The notes under the pieces are model-generated. The model was not told the origin of the DNA, made no database searches, and was given only the letters and a program-made list of their open reading frames with translations. 64,000 nt of DNA from Skermania sp. ID1734 (lineage in GTDB: Bacteria; Actinomycetota; Actinomycetes; Mycobacteriales; Mycobacteriaceae): contig NZ_VLIY01000015.1 in assembly GCF_007489285.1 (NCBI RefSeq), forward strand, positions 62,001-126,000, in the 5' to 3' direction. Both the position numbers and the translations under genes were made by a program. Each line of letters starts with the position of its first letter. Positions within the stretch are counted from its first letter, which is position 1. Below are positions 48,073 through 60,248 of this stretch, one piece after another.

Positions 48073-49362
48073 GTGCCGCTGACCCCCGTCCTCACCCGGC
48101 ACTGGGACTCCCCGCAATCCTGGACGCTGCAGACCTATCAGAACCACGGCGGCTACGACGGCTTGCGCACGGCGCTGACAATGACCCCCGACGAGGTCAT
48201 GACCACCGTCAAGGACGCCGGGTTACGCGGCCGCGGCGGCGCCGGATTCCCGACTGGAACCAAGTGGTCGTTCATCCCGAAAAACATTGCCAAGCCACGG
48301 TTCCTCGTGGTCAATGCCGACGAGTCCGAACCGGGGACCTGCAAAGACATTCCGCTGCTGATGGCCAGTCCGCACACATTGATCGAGGGTGTGGTCATCG
48401 CCGCCTACGCGATCGGGTGTCATCAGGCGTTCATCTACGTGCGCGGCGAGGTGGTCCCGGTCCTGCGCCGACTGCAGCAAGCCGTTGCCGAGGCTTACGC
48501 GGCAGGCTATCTCGGTCGATCGGTGCTCGGCTCCGACTTCGACCTCGACATTGTCGTGCATGCTGGCGCGGGCGCGTACATTTGCGGTGAGGAAACAGCG
48601 CTGCTGGATTCGCTCGAAGGTCGCCGCGGCCAACCGCGATTGCGCCCGCCGTTCCCCGCGGTCGCCGGGCTCTACGCGTGCCCGACGGTGGTCAACAACG
48701 TGGAATCCATTGCCAGCGTGCCGTTCATCCTGCGCAACGGTATGGACTGGTTCCGCTCCATGGGCACCGAGAAGTCGCCGGGATTCACCATTTACTCGCT
48801 GTCCGGGCACGTCACCCGGCCCGGGCAATATGAAGCGCCGCTTGGCATCACGCTGCGCGAACTTCTCGACTATGCCGGTGGGGTGCGGGCGGGGCACCGG
48901 TTGAAGTTCTGGACGCCGGGTGGTTCCTCCACGCCGATCTTGACCACGGCGCACCTCGATGTCCCGCTCGACTACGAGGGCGTCGGCGCTGCCGGTTCGA
49001 TGCTGGGCACCAAGGCATTGCAGATCTTCGACGAGACGACGTGTGTGGTTCGGGCGGTGTTGCGTTGGACGGAGTTTTACGCGCATGAGTCCTGCGGTAA
49101 ATGCACGCCGTGTCGCGAGGGCACGTACTGGCTGGTGCAGATCCTGGAACGGGTCGAGCGCGGGGTGGCTGATGACGCCGACCTGGAGAAGTTGTTCGAC
49201 GTTTCGGACAACATCCTGGGTAAGTCGTTCTGCGCACTCGGTGACGGCGCCGCGAGCCCGATCATGTCCTCGCTGAAGTATTTTCGCGAGGAGTATCTCG
49301 CGCACTTCGACGGTGGGTGTCCGTTCGATCCGGCACGGTCGATGTTGAGCGGGGGTGCATGA
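48073..49362 (+). CDS. nuoF: NADH-quinone oxidoreductase subunit F
   Basis: 51-kDa NADH dehydrogenase subunit that binds NADH, FMN and the N3 [4Fe-4S] cluster. 429 residues from GTG 48073 with AAGGAG six bases upstream. [16 protein letters not shown] (NADH site), [12 protein letters not shown] (FMN site), [10 protein letters not shown] and the cluster cysteines in [13 protein letters not shown] are intact. The stop overlaps nuoG. Confidence 0.97.
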   Translation: MPLTPVLTRHWDSPQSWTLQTYQNHGGYDGLRTALTMTPDEVMTTVKDAGLRGRGGAGFPTGTKWSFIPKNIAKPRFLVVNADESEPGTCKDIPLLMASPHTLIEGVVIAAYAIGCHQAFIYVRGEVVPVLRRLQQAVAEAYAAGYLGRSVLGSDFDLDIVVHAGAGAYICGEETALLDSLEGRRGQPRLRPPFPAVAGLYACPTVVNNVESIASVPFILRNGMDWFRSMGTEKSPGFTIYSLSGHVTRPGQYEAPLGITLRELLDYAGGVRAGHRLKFWTPGGSSTPILTTAHLDVPLDYEGVGAAGSMLGTKALQIFDETTCVVRAVLRWTEFYAHESCGKCTPCREGTYWLVQILERVERGVADDADLEKLFDVSDNILGKSFCALGDGAASPIMSSLKYFREEYLAHFDGGCPFDPARSMLSGGA

Positions 49363-51827
49363 CGGTGGCCGATGACCTGGTGACCATTACCATTGACGGG
49401 GTCGAACTGCAGGTACCCAAGGGCACGTTGGTGATTCGTGCTGCCGAGCAGATTGGCGTCCAGATCCCGCGGTTCTGCGATCACCCCCTGCTGGATCCGG
49501 TCGGAGCCTGCCGGCAGTGCCTCGTGGAGGTGGAGGGACAGCGAAAACCGTTGGCGTCGTGCACCACTGTCGCGACCGACGGGATGGTGGTGCACACCCA
49601 GTTCACCTCGGCGGCCGCGGAGAAGGCGCAGCGCGGGGTGATGGAGTTGCTGCTCATCAACCACCCCCTGGACTGTCCGGTGTGCGACAAGGGCGGCGAG
49701 TGCCCGCTACAGAACCAGGCAATGTCGACCGGTTCCGCCGAATCGCGGTTCGTCGACGTCAAACGCACGTTTCCCAAGCCGATCAGCATTTCCGCACAGG
49801 TGCTGCTGGACCGGGAGCGGTGTGTGCTGTGCGCGCGGTGCACCCGGTTCTCCCAGCAGATCGCCGGCGATCCGTTCATCGACATGGTGGAGCGCGGCGC
49901 GCAGCAGCAGGTCGGCATCTACGCGGGTGGCCTCGAGTCGCATGGGGTGACGCCGGACGCGGAGCCGTTCGAGTCGTACTTTTCGGGTAACACTGTGCAG
50001 ATCTGTCCGGTCGGTGCGCTGACCGGCGCCTCCTACCGGTTCCGCGCCCGCCCGTTCGACCTGGTGTCCACCCCGAGCGTGTGCGAGCACTGCGCGAGCG
50101 GGTGTGCGCAGCGCACCGATCATCGACGCGGCTATGTGCTGCGTCGTCTCGCCGGCGACGACCCGGACGTCAACGAGGAATGGAACTGCGACAAGGGCCG
50201 GTGGGCCTTCACCTACGCCACCCAACCTGACCGGATCACGACTCCGCAGGTTCGCGGGGCGAACGGTGAGTTGGCGCCAGCGTCGTGGTCGGAGGCGCTG
50301 GCGGTCGCGGCGCAAGGTTTGCTGGCGGCCCGTGAGCGCACCGGGGTGCTGGTCGGGGGACGCAGCACCCTCGAGGACGCCTACGCGTACGCCAAATTCG
50401 CTCGAATTGCCCTGCGCGCCAATGATATCGACTTCCGTAGCCGGGCGCACTCCGACGAGGAAGCGCAGTTCCTGGCCGCCCACGTCGCCGGCCAACCGAT
50501 GACGCTGACCTACGCCGATCTTGCGGCTGCACCCGTGGTGGTGCTGGTCGGGTTCGAGCCCGAGGACGAATCGCCGATCGTTTTTCTGCGCCTGCGCAAG
50601 GCCGCGCGCAGCCGCGCGTTGCCTGTCTATTCGATCGCGTCCTTCGCCAGCCGCGGGCTCGAAAAGCTGTACGGCCGACTGATCAAATCGCCACCCGGTG
50701 GCGAACCGGCAGCGCTCGACGCGGCGCTGGACGATCCCGAGCTTGCCGGGTTGATGCGCAAGTCGGGGGCGGTGGTGCTGGTCGGTGAGCGAGTCGCGGC
50801 CAGTCCCGGCGGCTTTGCCGCGGTTTCTCGGCTGTGTGCGCAAACCGGCGCGCGGATCGGTTGGGTGCCGCGACGGGCGGGTGAGCGGGGCGCGCTCGAA
50901 GCGGGTGCGTTGCCGGCGCTGCTGCCGGGCGGCAGGCCGGTCAGCGACTCCGCCGCCCGCGAACAGGTCGAGCAGGTTTGGGGTGTACCGCTGCCGGTCG
51001 ATCCCGGTCGTGACACCGCCGGGATCCTCGAGGCAGTTGCCAGTGGGGATCTCGAGGCGTTGGTTGTCGGTGGCGTCGAGCTGGCCGACTTGCCTGATCC
51101 AGCAGCCGCCGCCGCAGCCGTAGACGCCGCGGGATTCGTGGTCAGCCTCGAGTTGCGGCGCAGTGCCGTCACCGATCTCGCCGACGTGGTGCTTCCGGTC
51201 GCCGCCGTGGTCAACAAGGCTGGAACGTTCATGGACTGGGAGGGGAGGCTGCGCGAGTTTCCCGAGGCACTGCGAGTTCCCGGTGCCATGTCGGATCTGC
51301 GTGTGCTGTCGGCGCTCGCCGACGAGATGGGTTTGGCGCTCGGGATTCCGACTGCTGCGGCCGCCCGCGCCGAACTCGCCGCGCTGGGCGCCTGGGACGG
51401 CGCCCGACCGCCCGCACCGACCGCCGAATCGGCTCCGCGGCCTACGCTTCGCCGCGGTCAAGCGGTGCTCGCCACCTGGCGGCAACTGCTCGACCGGGGG
51501 CGCCTGCAGGACGGGGAGGCGAATCTCGCCGCGACGGCACGCCGGCCGGTGGCGCGCATCTCCGCGGCGCTCGCCGCCGAACTCGATGTCCGTGACGACG
51601 ACCCGGTGACCGTGGCCACGGATCGCGGCCAGATCACGCTGCCCGCGGCGATCACCGACATTGCGGACGGCACGGTTTGGCTGCCGATGAATTCTGTCGG
51701 ATGCGCGGTGTATGACGATCTTGGCGCGACTATCGGCAGCGTCGTCGAGGTGTCTCGCGGAGCGAGCCCGCCGGCCGATGACGTGCCGTCGGCCATGGTC
51801 GGCGCGAACGGGGGTGCGAATGACTAA
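49359..51827 (+). CDS. nuoG: NADH-quinone oxidoreductase subunit G
   Basis: 75-kDa iron-sulfur subunit, 822 residues from ATG 49359. The N-terminal [2Fe-2S] ferredoxin domain ([17 protein letters not shown]) is followed by the His-Cys cluster region ([13 protein letters not shown]), a 4Fe ligand set ([10 protein letters not shown]) and a molybdopterin oxidoreductase-like domain with CEHCASGC at its start. The last 9 bases overlap nuoH. Confidence 0.96.
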   Translation: MTVADDLVTITIDGVELQVPKGTLVIRAAEQIGVQIPRFCDHPLLDPVGACRQCLVEVEGQRKPLASCTTVATDGMVVHTQFTSAAAEKAQRGVMELLLINHPLDCPVCDKGGECPLQNQAMSTGSAESRFVDVKRTFPKPISISAQVLLDRERCVLCARCTRFSQQIAGDPFIDMVERGAQQQVGIYAGGLESHGVTPDAEPFESYFSGNTVQICPVGALTGASYRFRARPFDLVSTPSVCEHCASGCAQRTDHRRGYVLRRLAGDDPDVNEEWNCDKGRWAFTYATQPDRITTPQVRGANGELAPASWSEALAVAAQGLLAARERTGVLVGGRSTLEDAYAYAKFARIALRANDIDFRSRAHSDEEAQFLAAHVAGQPMTLTYADLAAAPVVVLVGFEPEDESPIVFLRLRKAARSRALPVYSIASFASRGLEKLYGRLIKSPPGGEPAALDAALDDPELAGLMRKSGAVVLVGERVAASPGGFAAVSRLCAQTGARIGWVPRRAGERGALEAGALPALLPGGRPVSDSAAREQVEQVWGVPLPVDPGRDTAGILEAVASGDLEALVVGGVELADLPDPAAAAAAVDAAGFVVSLELRRSAVTDLADVVLPVAAVVNKAGTFMDWEGRLREFPEALRVPGAMSDLRVLSALADEMGLALGIPTAAAARAELAALGAWDGARPPAPTAESAPRPTLRRGQAVLATWRQLLDRGRLQDGEANLAATARRPVARISAALAAELDVRDDDPVTVATDRGQITLPAAITDIADGTVWLPMNSVGCAVYDDLGATIGSVVEVSRGASPPADDVPSAMVGANGGAND

Positions 51828-53109
51828 CTTTGCTGCTCAATACAGCCCGGATCAGTTCGGGCATGACACCTGGTGGCTGGTGGTGGCCAAGGCCATCCTG
51901 ATCTTCGCCTTCCTGATGCTGACACCGATGGTCGCCGTGGTCGCCGAGCGCAAGATCATGGCTCGGATGCAGATGCGGGTGGGGCCGAATCGCGTCGGTT
52001 TTCACGGCAGCCTGCAGAGCATTGCCGACGGCGTGAAGATGGCGCTGAAAGAAGACATCATCCCCTCGGGTGTCGACAAACCGATCTATATCCTCGCGCC
52101 GATCATCGCGGCGTCGGCGGCGATCATGGCCTTCGCGGTCATTCCGTTCGGCCCGGAAGTGTCGGTCTTCGGTCATCGCACCATGCTGCAATTGACCGAT
52201 TTGCCCGTCGGCGTCCTGTACGTCTTGGCCATCACGTCCATCGGCGTGTACGGCATTGTGCTGGCCGGTTGGTCGTCGGGATCGACGTATCCGCTGCTCG
52301 GCGGGCTGCGGTCGACCGCGCAGGTGATCTCTTATGAGATTGCGATGGGATTGTCGTTTGCCGCAGTGTTTCTCGACGCAGGCACGATGTCGACGTCGGC
52401 GATTGTGGGTGCCCAAGAAGGCCGCTGGTACCTCTTTATGTTGTTGCCGTCGTTCCTCATCTACATCACGTCGATGGTGGGCGAGACCAACCGAGCGCCG
52501 TTCGACCTGCCCGAGGCCGAGGGGGAACTGGTCGGTGGCTTCCACACCGAGTATTCGTCGCTGAAGTTCGCGATGTTCATGCTCGCCGAATACATGAACA
52601 TGGTGACCGTGTCCGCCCTGGCGACCACGCTATTCCTCGGGGGCTGGCACGCGCCGTTCCCGTTCAACTTCTGGTCCGGCGCCAACTCGGGATGGTGGCC
52701 GGTGCTGTGGTTCACCCTCAAGGTCTGGGTGTTCCTCTTTGTGTTCATCTGGCTACGTGGCACGCTGCCGCGGTTGCGCTACGACCAGTTCATGAACCTC
52801 GGCTGGAAGGTACTGATCCCCATTTCGCTGCTGTGGGTCATGATCGTCGCGATCGTTCGCGGCCTCGGTGCCGCCCAGGCGGGGACGTGGTCGATTCCGT
52901 TGGTAGTCATCGGCGCCGTCATCGGCTTCGCCATGCTGGCCGGCGGTTGGGTTGCGCTGCACCGAAAGCCGCCGCGTCCCGAGGTGGAGCCAACCGTCCC
53001 GCCAACATTCGATCCGATGGCCGGCGGCTTCCCGGTGCCGCCGCTGCCGGGCCAGACGCCGCCACGGCGTTCGCGCGATCTGGTCACACAGGAGGCTGGT
53101 GATGGCTAA
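51820..53109 (+). CDS. nuoH: NADH-quinone oxidoreductase subunit H
   Basis: Membrane subunit joining the peripheral arm to the proton-pumping modules, 429 residues with about eight helices. [39 protein letters not shown] and the [11 protein letters not shown] stretch form the quinone-entry region. A Pro/Arg-rich cytosolic tail of about 50 residues is extra compared with E. coli. ATG 51820. Confidence 0.96.
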   Translation: MTNFAAQYSPDQFGHDTWWLVVAKAILIFAFLMLTPMVAVVAERKIMARMQMRVGPNRVGFHGSLQSIADGVKMALKEDIIPSGVDKPIYILAPIIAASAAIMAFAVIPFGPEVSVFGHRTMLQLTDLPVGVLYVLAITSIGVYGIVLAGWSSGSTYPLLGGLRSTAQVISYEIAMGLSFAAVFLDAGTMSTSAIVGAQEGRWYLFMLLPSFLIYITSMVGETNRAPFDLPEAEGELVGGFHTEYSSLKFAMFMLAEYMNMVTVSALATTLFLGGWHAPFPFNFWSGANSGWWPVLWFTLKVWVFLFVFIWLRGTLPRLRYDQFMNLGWKVLIPISLLWVMIVAIVRGLGAAQAGTWSIPLVVIGAVIGFAMLAGGWVALHRKPPRPEVEPTVPPTFDPMAGGFPVPPLPGQTPPRRSRDLVTQEAGDG

Positions 53110-53635
53110 CAAATACCTCGAACCGCTTGCGGGTTTCGGTGTGACGTTCTCGACGATGTTCAAGCGGCCGAACACCGAGTTTTATCCGGAGCAAAAGGTG
53201 CCCACCGCGCCGCGTTACCACGGCCGCCACCAATTGAATCGCCACCCGGACGGTCTTGAGAAATGCATCGGTTGCGAACTGTGCGCATGGGCGTGTCCAG
53301 CCGATGCAATCTACGTCGAGGGCGCCGACAACACCGAAGAGGAGCGGTATTCGCCCGGTGAGCGGTACGGTCGTGTGTACCAGATCAACTATCTGCGGTG
53401 CATCGGCTGTGGACTGTGCGTCGAAGCCTGTCCGACAAGGGCTTTGACCATGACCAACGACTATGAGCTCGCCGACGACAACCGCGCCGACCTGATTTAC
53501 GAGAAGGACCGCCTGCTCGCGCCGCTGGAGCCCGGCATGACGCCCCCGCCGCACGCGATGGCCCCGGGCACCACCGACGAGGACTATTACCGCGGGCTGG
53601 TCACGGGCACCGAAGACGGAAGCGCCACCCAGTGA
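53102..53635 (+). CDS. nuoI: NADH-quinone oxidoreductase subunit I
   Basis: 23-kDa ferredoxin-like subunit with two [4Fe-4S] clusters (N6a, N6b): [16 protein letters not shown] and [16 protein letters not shown]. 177 residues from ATG 53102, overlapping nuoH by 8 bp. The C-terminal Pro-rich extension is typical of actinobacteria. Confidence 0.97.
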   Translation: MANKYLEPLAGFGVTFSTMFKRPNTEFYPEQKVPTAPRYHGRHQLNRHPDGLEKCIGCELCAWACPADAIYVEGADNTEEERYSPGERYGRVYQINYLRCIGCGLCVEACPTRALTMTNDYELADDNRADLIYEKDRLLAPLEPGMTPPPHAMAPGTTDEDYYRGLVTGTEDGSATQ

Positions 53636-54408
53636 TCGGGCACGGCGCAGCAGTTCTCGCGGAGGTCACGCGAACCTCGACAGGTGAGGCCGTCCAGTTT
53701 TGGATCCTCGCCGTGATCGCTGTGCTCGGCGCCCTCGGCGTGGTGGCCGCCACCAAGGCGGTGTATTCGGCGATATTCCTGGCCATGACGATGATCATCC
53801 TGGCGGTGTTCTATATCGCCCAGGACGCCCTGTTTCTCGGGGTTGTGCAGATCGTCGTCTACACCGGCGCGGTGATGATGCTGTTCTTGTTCGTGCTGAT
53901 GCTGGTGGGGGTCGACTCGTCGGATTCGCTGGTGGAAACGCTGCGGGGCCAAAGGATTGCCGCTGTCGTCGCTGGGCTCGGGTTCGGCGTGCTCCTGATC
54001 GCCGCGATCGGTAATGCGGCGTCGTCGATTCACCGGGGTAGCGGGCGGCAACCGTACGGGCAGGACAACATCAATGGCCTGGCCGAGCTGATCTTCATTC
54101 GGTACGTCTGGGCGTTCGAGCTGACGGGCGCGTTGCTCATTACGGCAACGATCGGCGCGATGCTGCTGGCACACCGGGAACGTTTCGGTCCGCGCCGCGA
54201 CCAGCGCGAGTTGTCTCAGGAGCGGTTCCGCCGCGGCGGCCAGGTGACGCCGCTGCCGAGCTCCGGGGTGTACGCCCGGCACAACGCCGTGGACGTGCCG
54301 GCCCGGCTGCCGGACGGCACGCCCGCCCGGCTCTCGGTCAGCAGCATCCTGTCCCACCGGGACATCTCGGGATCGCCCACTTCCGCGGACGAGGGGCCTG
54401 CCGAATGA
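53632..54408 (+). CDS. nuoJ: NADH-quinone oxidoreductase subunit J
   Basis: Five-helix membrane subunit, 258 residues from GTG 53632, overlapping nuoI by 4 bp. [19 protein letters not shown] is the conserved pi-bulge helix region. The soluble C-terminal tail (about 185-258) is longer than in E. coli. Confidence 0.94.
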   Translation: MIGHGAAVLAEVTRTSTGEAVQFWILAVIAVLGALGVVAATKAVYSAIFLAMTMIILAVFYIAQDALFLGVVQIVVYTGAVMMLFLFVLMLVGVDSSDSLVETLRGQRIAAVVAGLGFGVLLIAAIGNAASSIHRGSGRQPYGQDNINGLAELIFIRYVWAFELTGALLITATIGAMLLAHRERFGPRRDQRELSQERFRRGGQVTPLPSSGVYARHNAVDVPARLPDGTPARLSVSSILSHRDISGSPTSADEGPAE

Positions 54409-54704
54409 ACCCCGACAACTACCTCTACGTCGCAGTACTGCTGTTCACCATCGGTGCCGCGGGAGTGTTGTTGCGGCGCAACGCCATCGTGGTGTTCATG
54501 TGCGTCGAGCTGATGCTCAACGCAGCCAACCTCGCCTTCGTGACGTTCGCCCGCCTACACAGCAATCTCGACGGCCAGGTCATCGCGTTCTTCACCATGG
54601 TCGTCGCCGCGGCCGAGGTGGTGGTGGGGCTGGCCATCATCATGACGATCTTCCGGACCCGGCGCTCGGCGTCGGTCGACGAGGCAAACCTGCTCAAACA
54701 GTGA
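54405..54704 (+). CDS. nuoK: NADH-quinone oxidoreductase subunit K
   Basis: A 99-residue, three-helix antiporter-like subunit. Conserved acids are in [13 protein letters not shown] and [15 protein letters not shown] 54405 overlaps the nuoJ stop. Confidence 0.96.
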   Translation: MNPDNYLYVAVLLFTIGAAGVLLRRNAIVVFMCVELMLNAANLAFVTFARLHSNLDGQVIAFFTMVVAAAEVVVGLAIIMTIFRTRRSASVDEANLLKQ

Positions 54705-54716
54705 CCCGCCGTGCGT

Positions 54717-54730
54717 AAGGAGGAGCCTTG
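54717..54730 (+). promoter_or_regulatory. Strong ribosome binding site fixing a TTG start for nuoL
   Basis: AAGGAGGAG (54717-54725) lies just before TTG (54728-54730), the first codon of MVIASWLLP. No ATG or GTG fits the family N terminus, so this site decides the start. Confidence 0.75.
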
Positions 54731-56599
54731 GTAATCGCGTCCTGGCTGTTGCCCGTGCTGCCGCTGTTCGGCGCTGCCGTGCTCCTGCTCGCGGGCAAGC
54801 GTAGTGACGCGTGGGGGCACCTTCTCGGCTGTGCCACGGCGATCGCCGCGTTCGGCGTCGGAATGTGGCTGTTCGTCGACATGCTCGGCCGCGACGCAGC
54901 CAGCCGGGCCAGCGATCACCACCTGTTCAGCTGGGTGCCGGTGGCGGGCCTGCAGGTCGACTTCGGGCTGCAGGTCGACCAGCTGTCGATCTGTTTCGTG
55001 TTGCTGATCACCGGCGTCGGCTCGCTCATACACGTGTATTCCGTCGGCTACATGAGTGCGGACCCACAGCGGCGAAAGTTCTTCGCCTATCTCAATCTCT
55101 TCCTCGCGGCCATGCTGCTGTTGGTGCTGGCCGACAACTACCTCGGACTCTACGTCGGCTGGGAAGGGGTAGGCCTGGCGTCGTACCTGCTCATCGGATT
55201 CTGGGAGTACAAGCCGTCGGCCGCGACCGCCGCGAAAAAGGCGTTCGTGGTCAACCGGGTCGGCGACATCGGCCTCGCCATCGCGATGATGCTCATGTTC
55301 GCCACCTTCGGCTCCATCACGTTCGACCAGGTCTTCCCGGCGGCCGGCCGCGCGGGGGAGGCCACCCTCACCGGCATCGGGTTGATGCTGCTGCTCGCGG
55401 CCTGCGGCAAATCCGCGCAGGTGCCGTTGCAGTCCTGGCTGGGCGACGCGATGGAGGGTCCGACGCCGGTGTCGGCGCTGATTCACGCGGCCACGATGGT
55501 GACCGCGGGCGTCTACCTGATCGTGCGGTCCAACCCGATCTTCGACCACGCCGCCGGAGCGCGCCTCGGGGTGGTGATCGTCGGCGCGATCACACTGTTG
55601 TTCGGGGCGATCATCGGCTGCGCGAAGGACGACATCAAGAAGGCGCTGGCCGCGTCCACCATGAGCCAGATTGGCTACATGGTGCTCGCCGCGGGGCTCG
55701 GACCCGCCGGTTACGCGTTCGCGATCCTGCTGCTGCTCGCCCACGGCTTCTTCAAGGCCGGACTCTTCCTGGGCGCTGGTGCGGTGATGCACGGAATGGA
55801 CGACGAAGTGAACATGCGCCACTTCGGGGGCCTGCGCGCCATGCTGCCGGTGACCTTTGTAACGTTCGGCCTCGGCTATCTGGCCATCATCGGAATCCCG
55901 CCGTTCTCAGGGTTTTTCGCCAAGGACAAAATCATCGAGGCTGCGTTCGGTGACCACTTCGTGCTCGGCGCCGCGGCCCTGGTCGGCGCCGGCATCACCG
56001 CGTTCTACATGACCCGGGTGATGCTGATGACCTTCCTCGGCGCAAAACGCTGGCATTCCGGCGCGCACCCGCACGAGGCACCGCTGGTGATGACAGCACC
56101 AATGGTGTTGTTGGCCATCGGCTCTGCGGCCGCGGGCGGACTGCTCGCGCTGGGCGGTGCGCTGCAGGACTGGCTCGAACCTGTTGTCGGCCTCAACGAT
56201 CACGCATTGGGCTTCCCCGTCTGGGGATTGACGTTGATAACGCTGGCCTTCGTGTTCACCGGCATCGGAATCGCTATCCGCATGTACGTGCGCCGGCCGA
56301 TTCCGGTCACCGCACCGGCCGAGGTCAACCCGCTCACCGTCGCCGCCCGACGTGACCTCTACGGCGACGCCTTCAACGAGGCCGCGTTCATGCGACCCGG
56401 CTGGCAGTTGACCAAGGCGCTCACCAAACTCGACGGCGCCGGCATCGACGGCATCGTCAATGGCCTCGGCGAAACCGTCGCCGCAGCATCGACAGCCTTG
56501 CGCCGCTGGCAGACCGGGTTCGTTAGGTCCTACGCGTTGTCGATGTTGGTGGGGGCTGCACTGGTGGTGGCTGTGATGGTCCTAGTGAGGTTGGGGTGA
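54728..56599 (+). CDS. nuoL: NADH-quinone oxidoreductase subunit L
   Basis: Distal proton-pumping antiporter-like subunit, 623 residues with about 15 helices and the lateral helix near the C terminus. It has [18 protein letters not shown], the [20 protein letters not shown] motif and the [13 protein letters not shown] lysine motif. The start codon is TTG. The 23-bp gap from nuoK is among the few real gaps in the operon. Confidence 0.96.
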   Translation: MVIASWLLPVLPLFGAAVLLLAGKRSDAWGHLLGCATAIAAFGVGMWLFVDMLGRDAASRASDHHLFSWVPVAGLQVDFGLQVDQLSICFVLLITGVGSLIHVYSVGYMSADPQRRKFFAYLNLFLAAMLLLVLADNYLGLYVGWEGVGLASYLLIGFWEYKPSAATAAKKAFVVNRVGDIGLAIAMMLMFATFGSITFDQVFPAAGRAGEATLTGIGLMLLLAACGKSAQVPLQSWLGDAMEGPTPVSALIHAATMVTAGVYLIVRSNPIFDHAAGARLGVVIVGAITLLFGAIIGCAKDDIKKALAASTMSQIGYMVLAAGLGPAGYAFAILLLLAHGFFKAGLFLGAGAVMHGMDDEVNMRHFGGLRAMLPVTFVTFGLGYLAIIGIPPFSGFFAKDKIIEAAFGDHFVLGAAALVGAGITAFYMTRVMLMTFLGAKRWHSGAHPHEAPLVMTAPMVLLAIGSAAAGGLLALGGALQDWLEPVVGLNDHALGFPVWGLTLITLAFVFTGIGIAIRMYVRRPIPVTAPAEVNPLTVAARRDLYGDAFNEAAFMRPGWQLTKALTKLDGAGIDGIVNGLGETVAAASTALRRWQTGFVRSYALSMLVGAALVVAVMVLVRLG

Positions 56600-58176
56600 T
56601 GGGCGACTTTCCGTGGCTGAGCGTGCTGTGGCTGGTACCCATGGTCGGCGCGGCGGGTGTACTGCTGCTCCCGGCGAATCGGCCACAGGTCGCCAAAGCG
56701 GCCGCGCTGGCGATCGCACTTGTCGTGCTGGGGCTGTCGATCGCGCTGGCCGTGGCGTTCGACCCGGGCGGCGCCCAATATCAATTCGTCGAAAACCAGT
56801 CGTGGATACCGTCTTTCGGTGCCGGCTATACGCTCGGACTCGACGGCATAGCGATGGTCCTCGTGCTGCTCACCGCCGTGCTGGTGCCGTTGCTGCTGCT
56901 TGCGGGGTGGAATGACACGGCCACCGAGACCCACGGCGGCCGCTCGGCGCATGCATACCTCGCGCTGACGCTCTGCATCGAGTCGATGGTGTTGATCGCC
57001 TTTTCCGCGCTTGATGTCCTCCTGTTCTACATCTTCTTCGAGGTCATGCTGGTCCCGCTCTACTTCCTGATCGGCGCCTACGGCGGGCGAGGCGGGGTCG
57101 GTTCGCGGCAGGATTCGGCGCGCGCCGCGCTGAAGTTCTTGCTCTACAACCTCTTCGGCGGACTGCTCATGCTGGCCGCGGTGATCGGACTGTATGTGGT
57201 GTCGGCTGAGCACGGCACGGGCACATTCGACCTTCGGCATTTGGTCGCGGGAATTGCCAACGGCACCATCGCCATCGACCCCGGTGTCGAGAAGGCGTTG
57301 TTCCTCGGATTCATGTTCGCGTTCGCCGTCAAGGCGCCGCTGTGGCCGTTCCACACTTGGCTGCCGAGCGCCGCCGCCGAGGCAACCCCTGCGGGAGCCG
57401 TCCTGATGATGGCCGTCGTCGACAAGGTAGGCACCTTCGCGATGCTGCGCTACTGTCTGCAACTGTTTCCCGACGCCTCGAAGTTCTTCACGCCGTTGGT
57501 CATTGCGTTGTCGGTGGTCAGCATCATCTACGGCGCTGTGCTCGCGATCGGTCAGAGCGACGTGATGCGGCTCATCGCCTACACCTCCATCTCGCACTTC
57601 GGCTTCATCATTCTGGGTATCTTCGCGATGACCACCCAGGCTCAGGCTGGTTCGACGCTCTACATGGTCAACCATGGACTGTCCACGGCGGCGCTGTATC
57701 TCATCGCGGGCTTCCTCGTCACGCGCCGCGGCAGCCGGGCTATCGCAGACTACGGTGGTGTGCACAAGGTGGCGCCCATCCTGGCGGGCACCTTCCTCGT
57801 GGCTGGGCTCGCCACACTGTCGCTGCCCGGGCTTGCCCCGTTCATCAGCGAATTCCTCGTCCTCATCGGCACATTCACCCGCTACCACGTCGCCGCGATA
57901 CTGGCGTCGAGCGCGCTGGTGTTGGCTGCCATCTACATCTTGTGGCTGTACCAGCGCGTGATGACGGGTCCCGTGCGCGGCGGCAACGAAAAAATCCGCG
58001 ACCTCATCGGCCGCGAACGATTGGTCGTGGCGCCGCTGCTCGCACTGCTGATCTTCCTAGGCGCATACCCGAAGCCGATCCTCGACCTGATCAACCCGGG
58101 CGTGCGACACGTGCTGACCACAATCCACCGACCCGACCCGGCACCGACGGTCGCGGAGGCAGGTGAGCACCGGTGA
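56599..58176 (+). CDS. nuoM: NADH-quinone oxidoreductase subunit M
   Basis: Antiporter-like proton-pumping subunit, about 525 residues. FYIFFEVMLVPLYFLIG contains the key Glu; KAPLWPFHTWLPSAAAEAT and VNHGLSTAALYLIAG are conserved. ATG 56599 begins within the nuoL stop region; the GTG just before it (56596) is equally possible. Confidence 0.96.
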   Translation: MGDFPWLSVLWLVPMVGAAGVLLLPANRPQVAKAAALAIALVVLGLSIALAVAFDPGGAQYQFVENQSWIPSFGAGYTLGLDGIAMVLVLLTAVLVPLLLLAGWNDTATETHGGRSAHAYLALTLCIESMVLIAFSALDVLLFYIFFEVMLVPLYFLIGAYGGRGGVGSRQDSARAALKFLLYNLFGGLLMLAAVIGLYVVSAEHGTGTFDLRHLVAGIANGTIAIDPGVEKALFLGFMFAFAVKAPLWPFHTWLPSAAAEATPAGAVLMMAVVDKVGTFAMLRYCLQLFPDASKFFTPLVIALSVVSIIYGAVLAIGQSDVMRLIAYTSISHFGFIILGIFAMTTQAQAGSTLYMVNHGLSTAALYLIAGFLVTRRGSRAIADYGGVHKVAPILAGTFLVAGLATLSLPGLAPFISEFLVLIGTFTRYHVAAILASSALVLAAIYILWLYQRVMTGPVRGGNEKIRDLIGRERLVVAPLLALLIFLGAYPKPILDLINPGVRHVLTTIHRPDPAPTVAEAGEHR

Positions 58177-59717
58177 ATCTCGCCGAGGTCGTACTACCCG
58201 CTCCCGCAATGGAATACGGGCAGCTCGCCCCGATGCTGATAGTCTTCGGCGTCGCCGTGGTGGGCGTCGTCGTGGAGGCGTTCGCGCCGCGTCAAGCCCG
58301 CTACGGCACTCAGGTGCTGCTGAGCATCGGTGGCCTGATCGCCGCGTTCGTCACTGTCGTCGTGCTCGCCGGAACGCAGGGTCTTGCTGCCGCCGGCGCG
58401 GTCGCTGTCGACGGACCGACGTTGTTTCTGCAGGGCACCATCTTGCTTATCGCGCTGCTGACCACGGTGCTCATGGCGGAGCGGCGCACCGCGACCGTGG
58501 CCGCCTTCACGGGCCAAGCGTCGTCGGTTCCGGGGTCAGCGGAGGAGCGGGCGGCGACCAAGGCCGGTAACAGCCACACCGAGGTGTTTCCACTGACGCT
58601 GCTCGCCGTCGGCGGAATGCTGTTGTTCCCGGCTGCCAACGATTTGCTGACGATGTTCGTGGCGCTCGAGGTGCTTTCCCTCCCGCTGTATCTGCTCTGC
58701 GGTCTCGCTCGCCGCCAGCGTCTGCTCTCCCACGAGGCGGCGCTGAAATACTTTCTGCTGGGCGCATTTTCGTCGGCGTTCTTCCTGTTCGGGATCGCCA
58801 TGCTGTACGGGTTCGCCGGTACCGTGCAACTCCGCGGAATCGCCGATGCTGCGGCGCACGCGGGCGATGCCCGGCCGCTGCTGTTGATCGGGGTCGGTCT
58901 GGTCGCGGTCGGATTGTTGTTCAAGGTCGGCGCGGTCCCGTTCCATTCCTGGATTCCGGACGTCTATCAGGGTGCCCCGACGCCCGTTACCGCTTTCATG
59001 GCGGCTGCGACAAAGATCGCGGCATTCGGGGCAATGTTGCGCATCTTCTACGTCGCGCTGCCGGACATTCATGTGGATTGGCGCCCGATGATGTGGGCGG
59101 TCGCCATTGCGACGATGGTGGCCGGCGCGGTTCTGGCCGTCACGCAGGACGATGTCAAACGGATGCTCGCGTATTCCTCCATTACCCACGCCGGGTTCGT
59201 TCTTACCGGCCTGATCGCCGCCGATGACGCTGGATTGGCCGCGACAATGTTCTATCTGGTCACCTACGGCTTCAGCGCATTCGGCGCATTTGCAGCCTTG
59301 ACGATGGTGCGCGACGGCGAAAACGAGGTGACCGCGCTGCGCAACTGGGCCGGACTCGGTCGGCAGTCGCCGTGGTTCGCCGGCATTTTCGCGCTGTTTC
59401 TGCTGGCGTTCGCGGGCATTCCGCTGACCAGCGGCTTCGTCGCCAAGTTTGCGGTATTCCGGGCGGCCGCCGGCGGGGGAGCAGTAGCGCTGGTGATCGT
59501 GGGCGTCGTCAGCAGCGCCGTCGCCGCGTTCTTTTACCTTCGGGTGATCGTGATGATGTACTTTGCCCCCCGGCCCTCAGACGCGGCCGCGGTTCATCGG
59601 CCGACGGTGACCACCGGCCTCGCAGTCCTGGTGAGCGCGGCCGTCACCCTGGTGCTCGGCATTTTCCCGCAGCCGGTGCTGGACCTGGCTGAGCGTGCGG
59701 CGGAGTTCGTGCGGTAG
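58173..59717 (+). CDS. nuoN: NADH-quinone oxidoreductase subunit N
   Basis: Third antiporter-like subunit, 514 residues from GTG 58173, overlapping nuoM. MFVALEVLSLPLYLLCG, KVGAVPFHSWIPDVYQGAPTPV and the AYSSITHAGFVL motif are present. Last gene of the operon; no terminator hairpin is seen before the convergent DUF5313 gene one base later. Confidence 0.96.
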   Translation: MNLAEVVLPAPAMEYGQLAPMLIVFGVAVVGVVVEAFAPRQARYGTQVLLSIGGLIAAFVTVVVLAGTQGLAAAGAVAVDGPTLFLQGTILLIALLTTVLMAERRTATVAAFTGQASSVPGSAEERAATKAGNSHTEVFPLTLLAVGGMLLFPAANDLLTMFVALEVLSLPLYLLCGLARRQRLLSHEAALKYFLLGAFSSAFFLFGIAMLYGFAGTVQLRGIADAAAHAGDARPLLLIGVGLVAVGLLFKVGAVPFHSWIPDVYQGAPTPVTAFMAAATKIAAFGAMLRIFYVALPDIHVDWRPMMWAVAIATMVAGAVLAVTQDDVKRMLAYSSITHAGFVLTGLIAADDAGLAATMFYLVTYGFSAFGAFAALTMVRDGENEVTALRNWAGLGRQSPWFAGIFALFLLAFAGIPLTSGFVAKFAVFRAAAGGGAVALVIVGVVSSAVAAFFYLRVIVMMYFAPRPSDAAAVHRPTVTTGLAVLVSAAVTLVLGIFPQPVLDLAERAAEFVR

Positions 59718-59718
59718 G

Positions 59719-60108
59719 TCAGTGCCGCGGGCCGTGCCGTTCCTCGTACTCGCGACGCCGTGCGGCTTCGCGCTGGCGTGGAATTTCCTCGACGAGGTCG
59801 GGATTGAGCCCGTGCTGTGCGAGTCTGTGACGGCGGTAGACCTTGTTCAGCGCGATGGAAAAATAGATGTACGGGATCAAGATCGGCAGCGTCATGGTGG
59901 CGCGCACGTCCAGCGACGCGGGCACAAGTGCCAGCGGTATGAGCAAAATGATGCACGGGACGGCGGCGCGCGTGACCATCCGTGCGGCAGCGCCGCGGCC
60001 AGCCAAATCGTTTCGCACCCAACCGGTCATCGATTTGGGAAGTCGACGGCCGGCGCAGTAGCCGAGATAGGCGAGGAAACCGGGACGAGGTGACGCCGCC
60101 TGGGTCAT
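59719..60108 (-). CDS. DUF5313 family membrane protein
   Basis: A 129-residue protein with the actinobacterial DUF5313 pattern: AYLGYCAGRRLPKSMTGWVRNDLAG, a hydrophobic pair of helices (about 47-90), and a charged C terminus starting HRLAQHGLNPDL. The function is unknown. Convergent with nuoN. Confidence 0.8.
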   Translation of the reverse strand: MTQAASPRPGFLAYLGYCAGRRLPKSMTGWVRNDLAGRGAAARMVTRAAVPCIILLIPLALVPASLDVRATMTLPILIPYIYFSIALNKVYRRHRLAQHGLNPDLVEEIPRQREAARRREYEERHGPRH

Positions 60109-60248
60109 CGCTTTCTCGCTGCCATCGTCACGGCTCCCATTCCGTCGCTACGTGGGGAATGTCAAACCCTATCAGTGCGGTGCGGCGAATTGTTCGGCCT
60201 GGACTGGGTATGAACCCGCATGCATGACCAGACGGAGGGAGTTCAACT

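Noticed and set aside
54425-55822. Large minus-strand frame opposite nuoK-nuoL, rich in His/Glu/Arg
   Set aside because: Mirror of membrane-protein codons; no start context and no recognisable domain.
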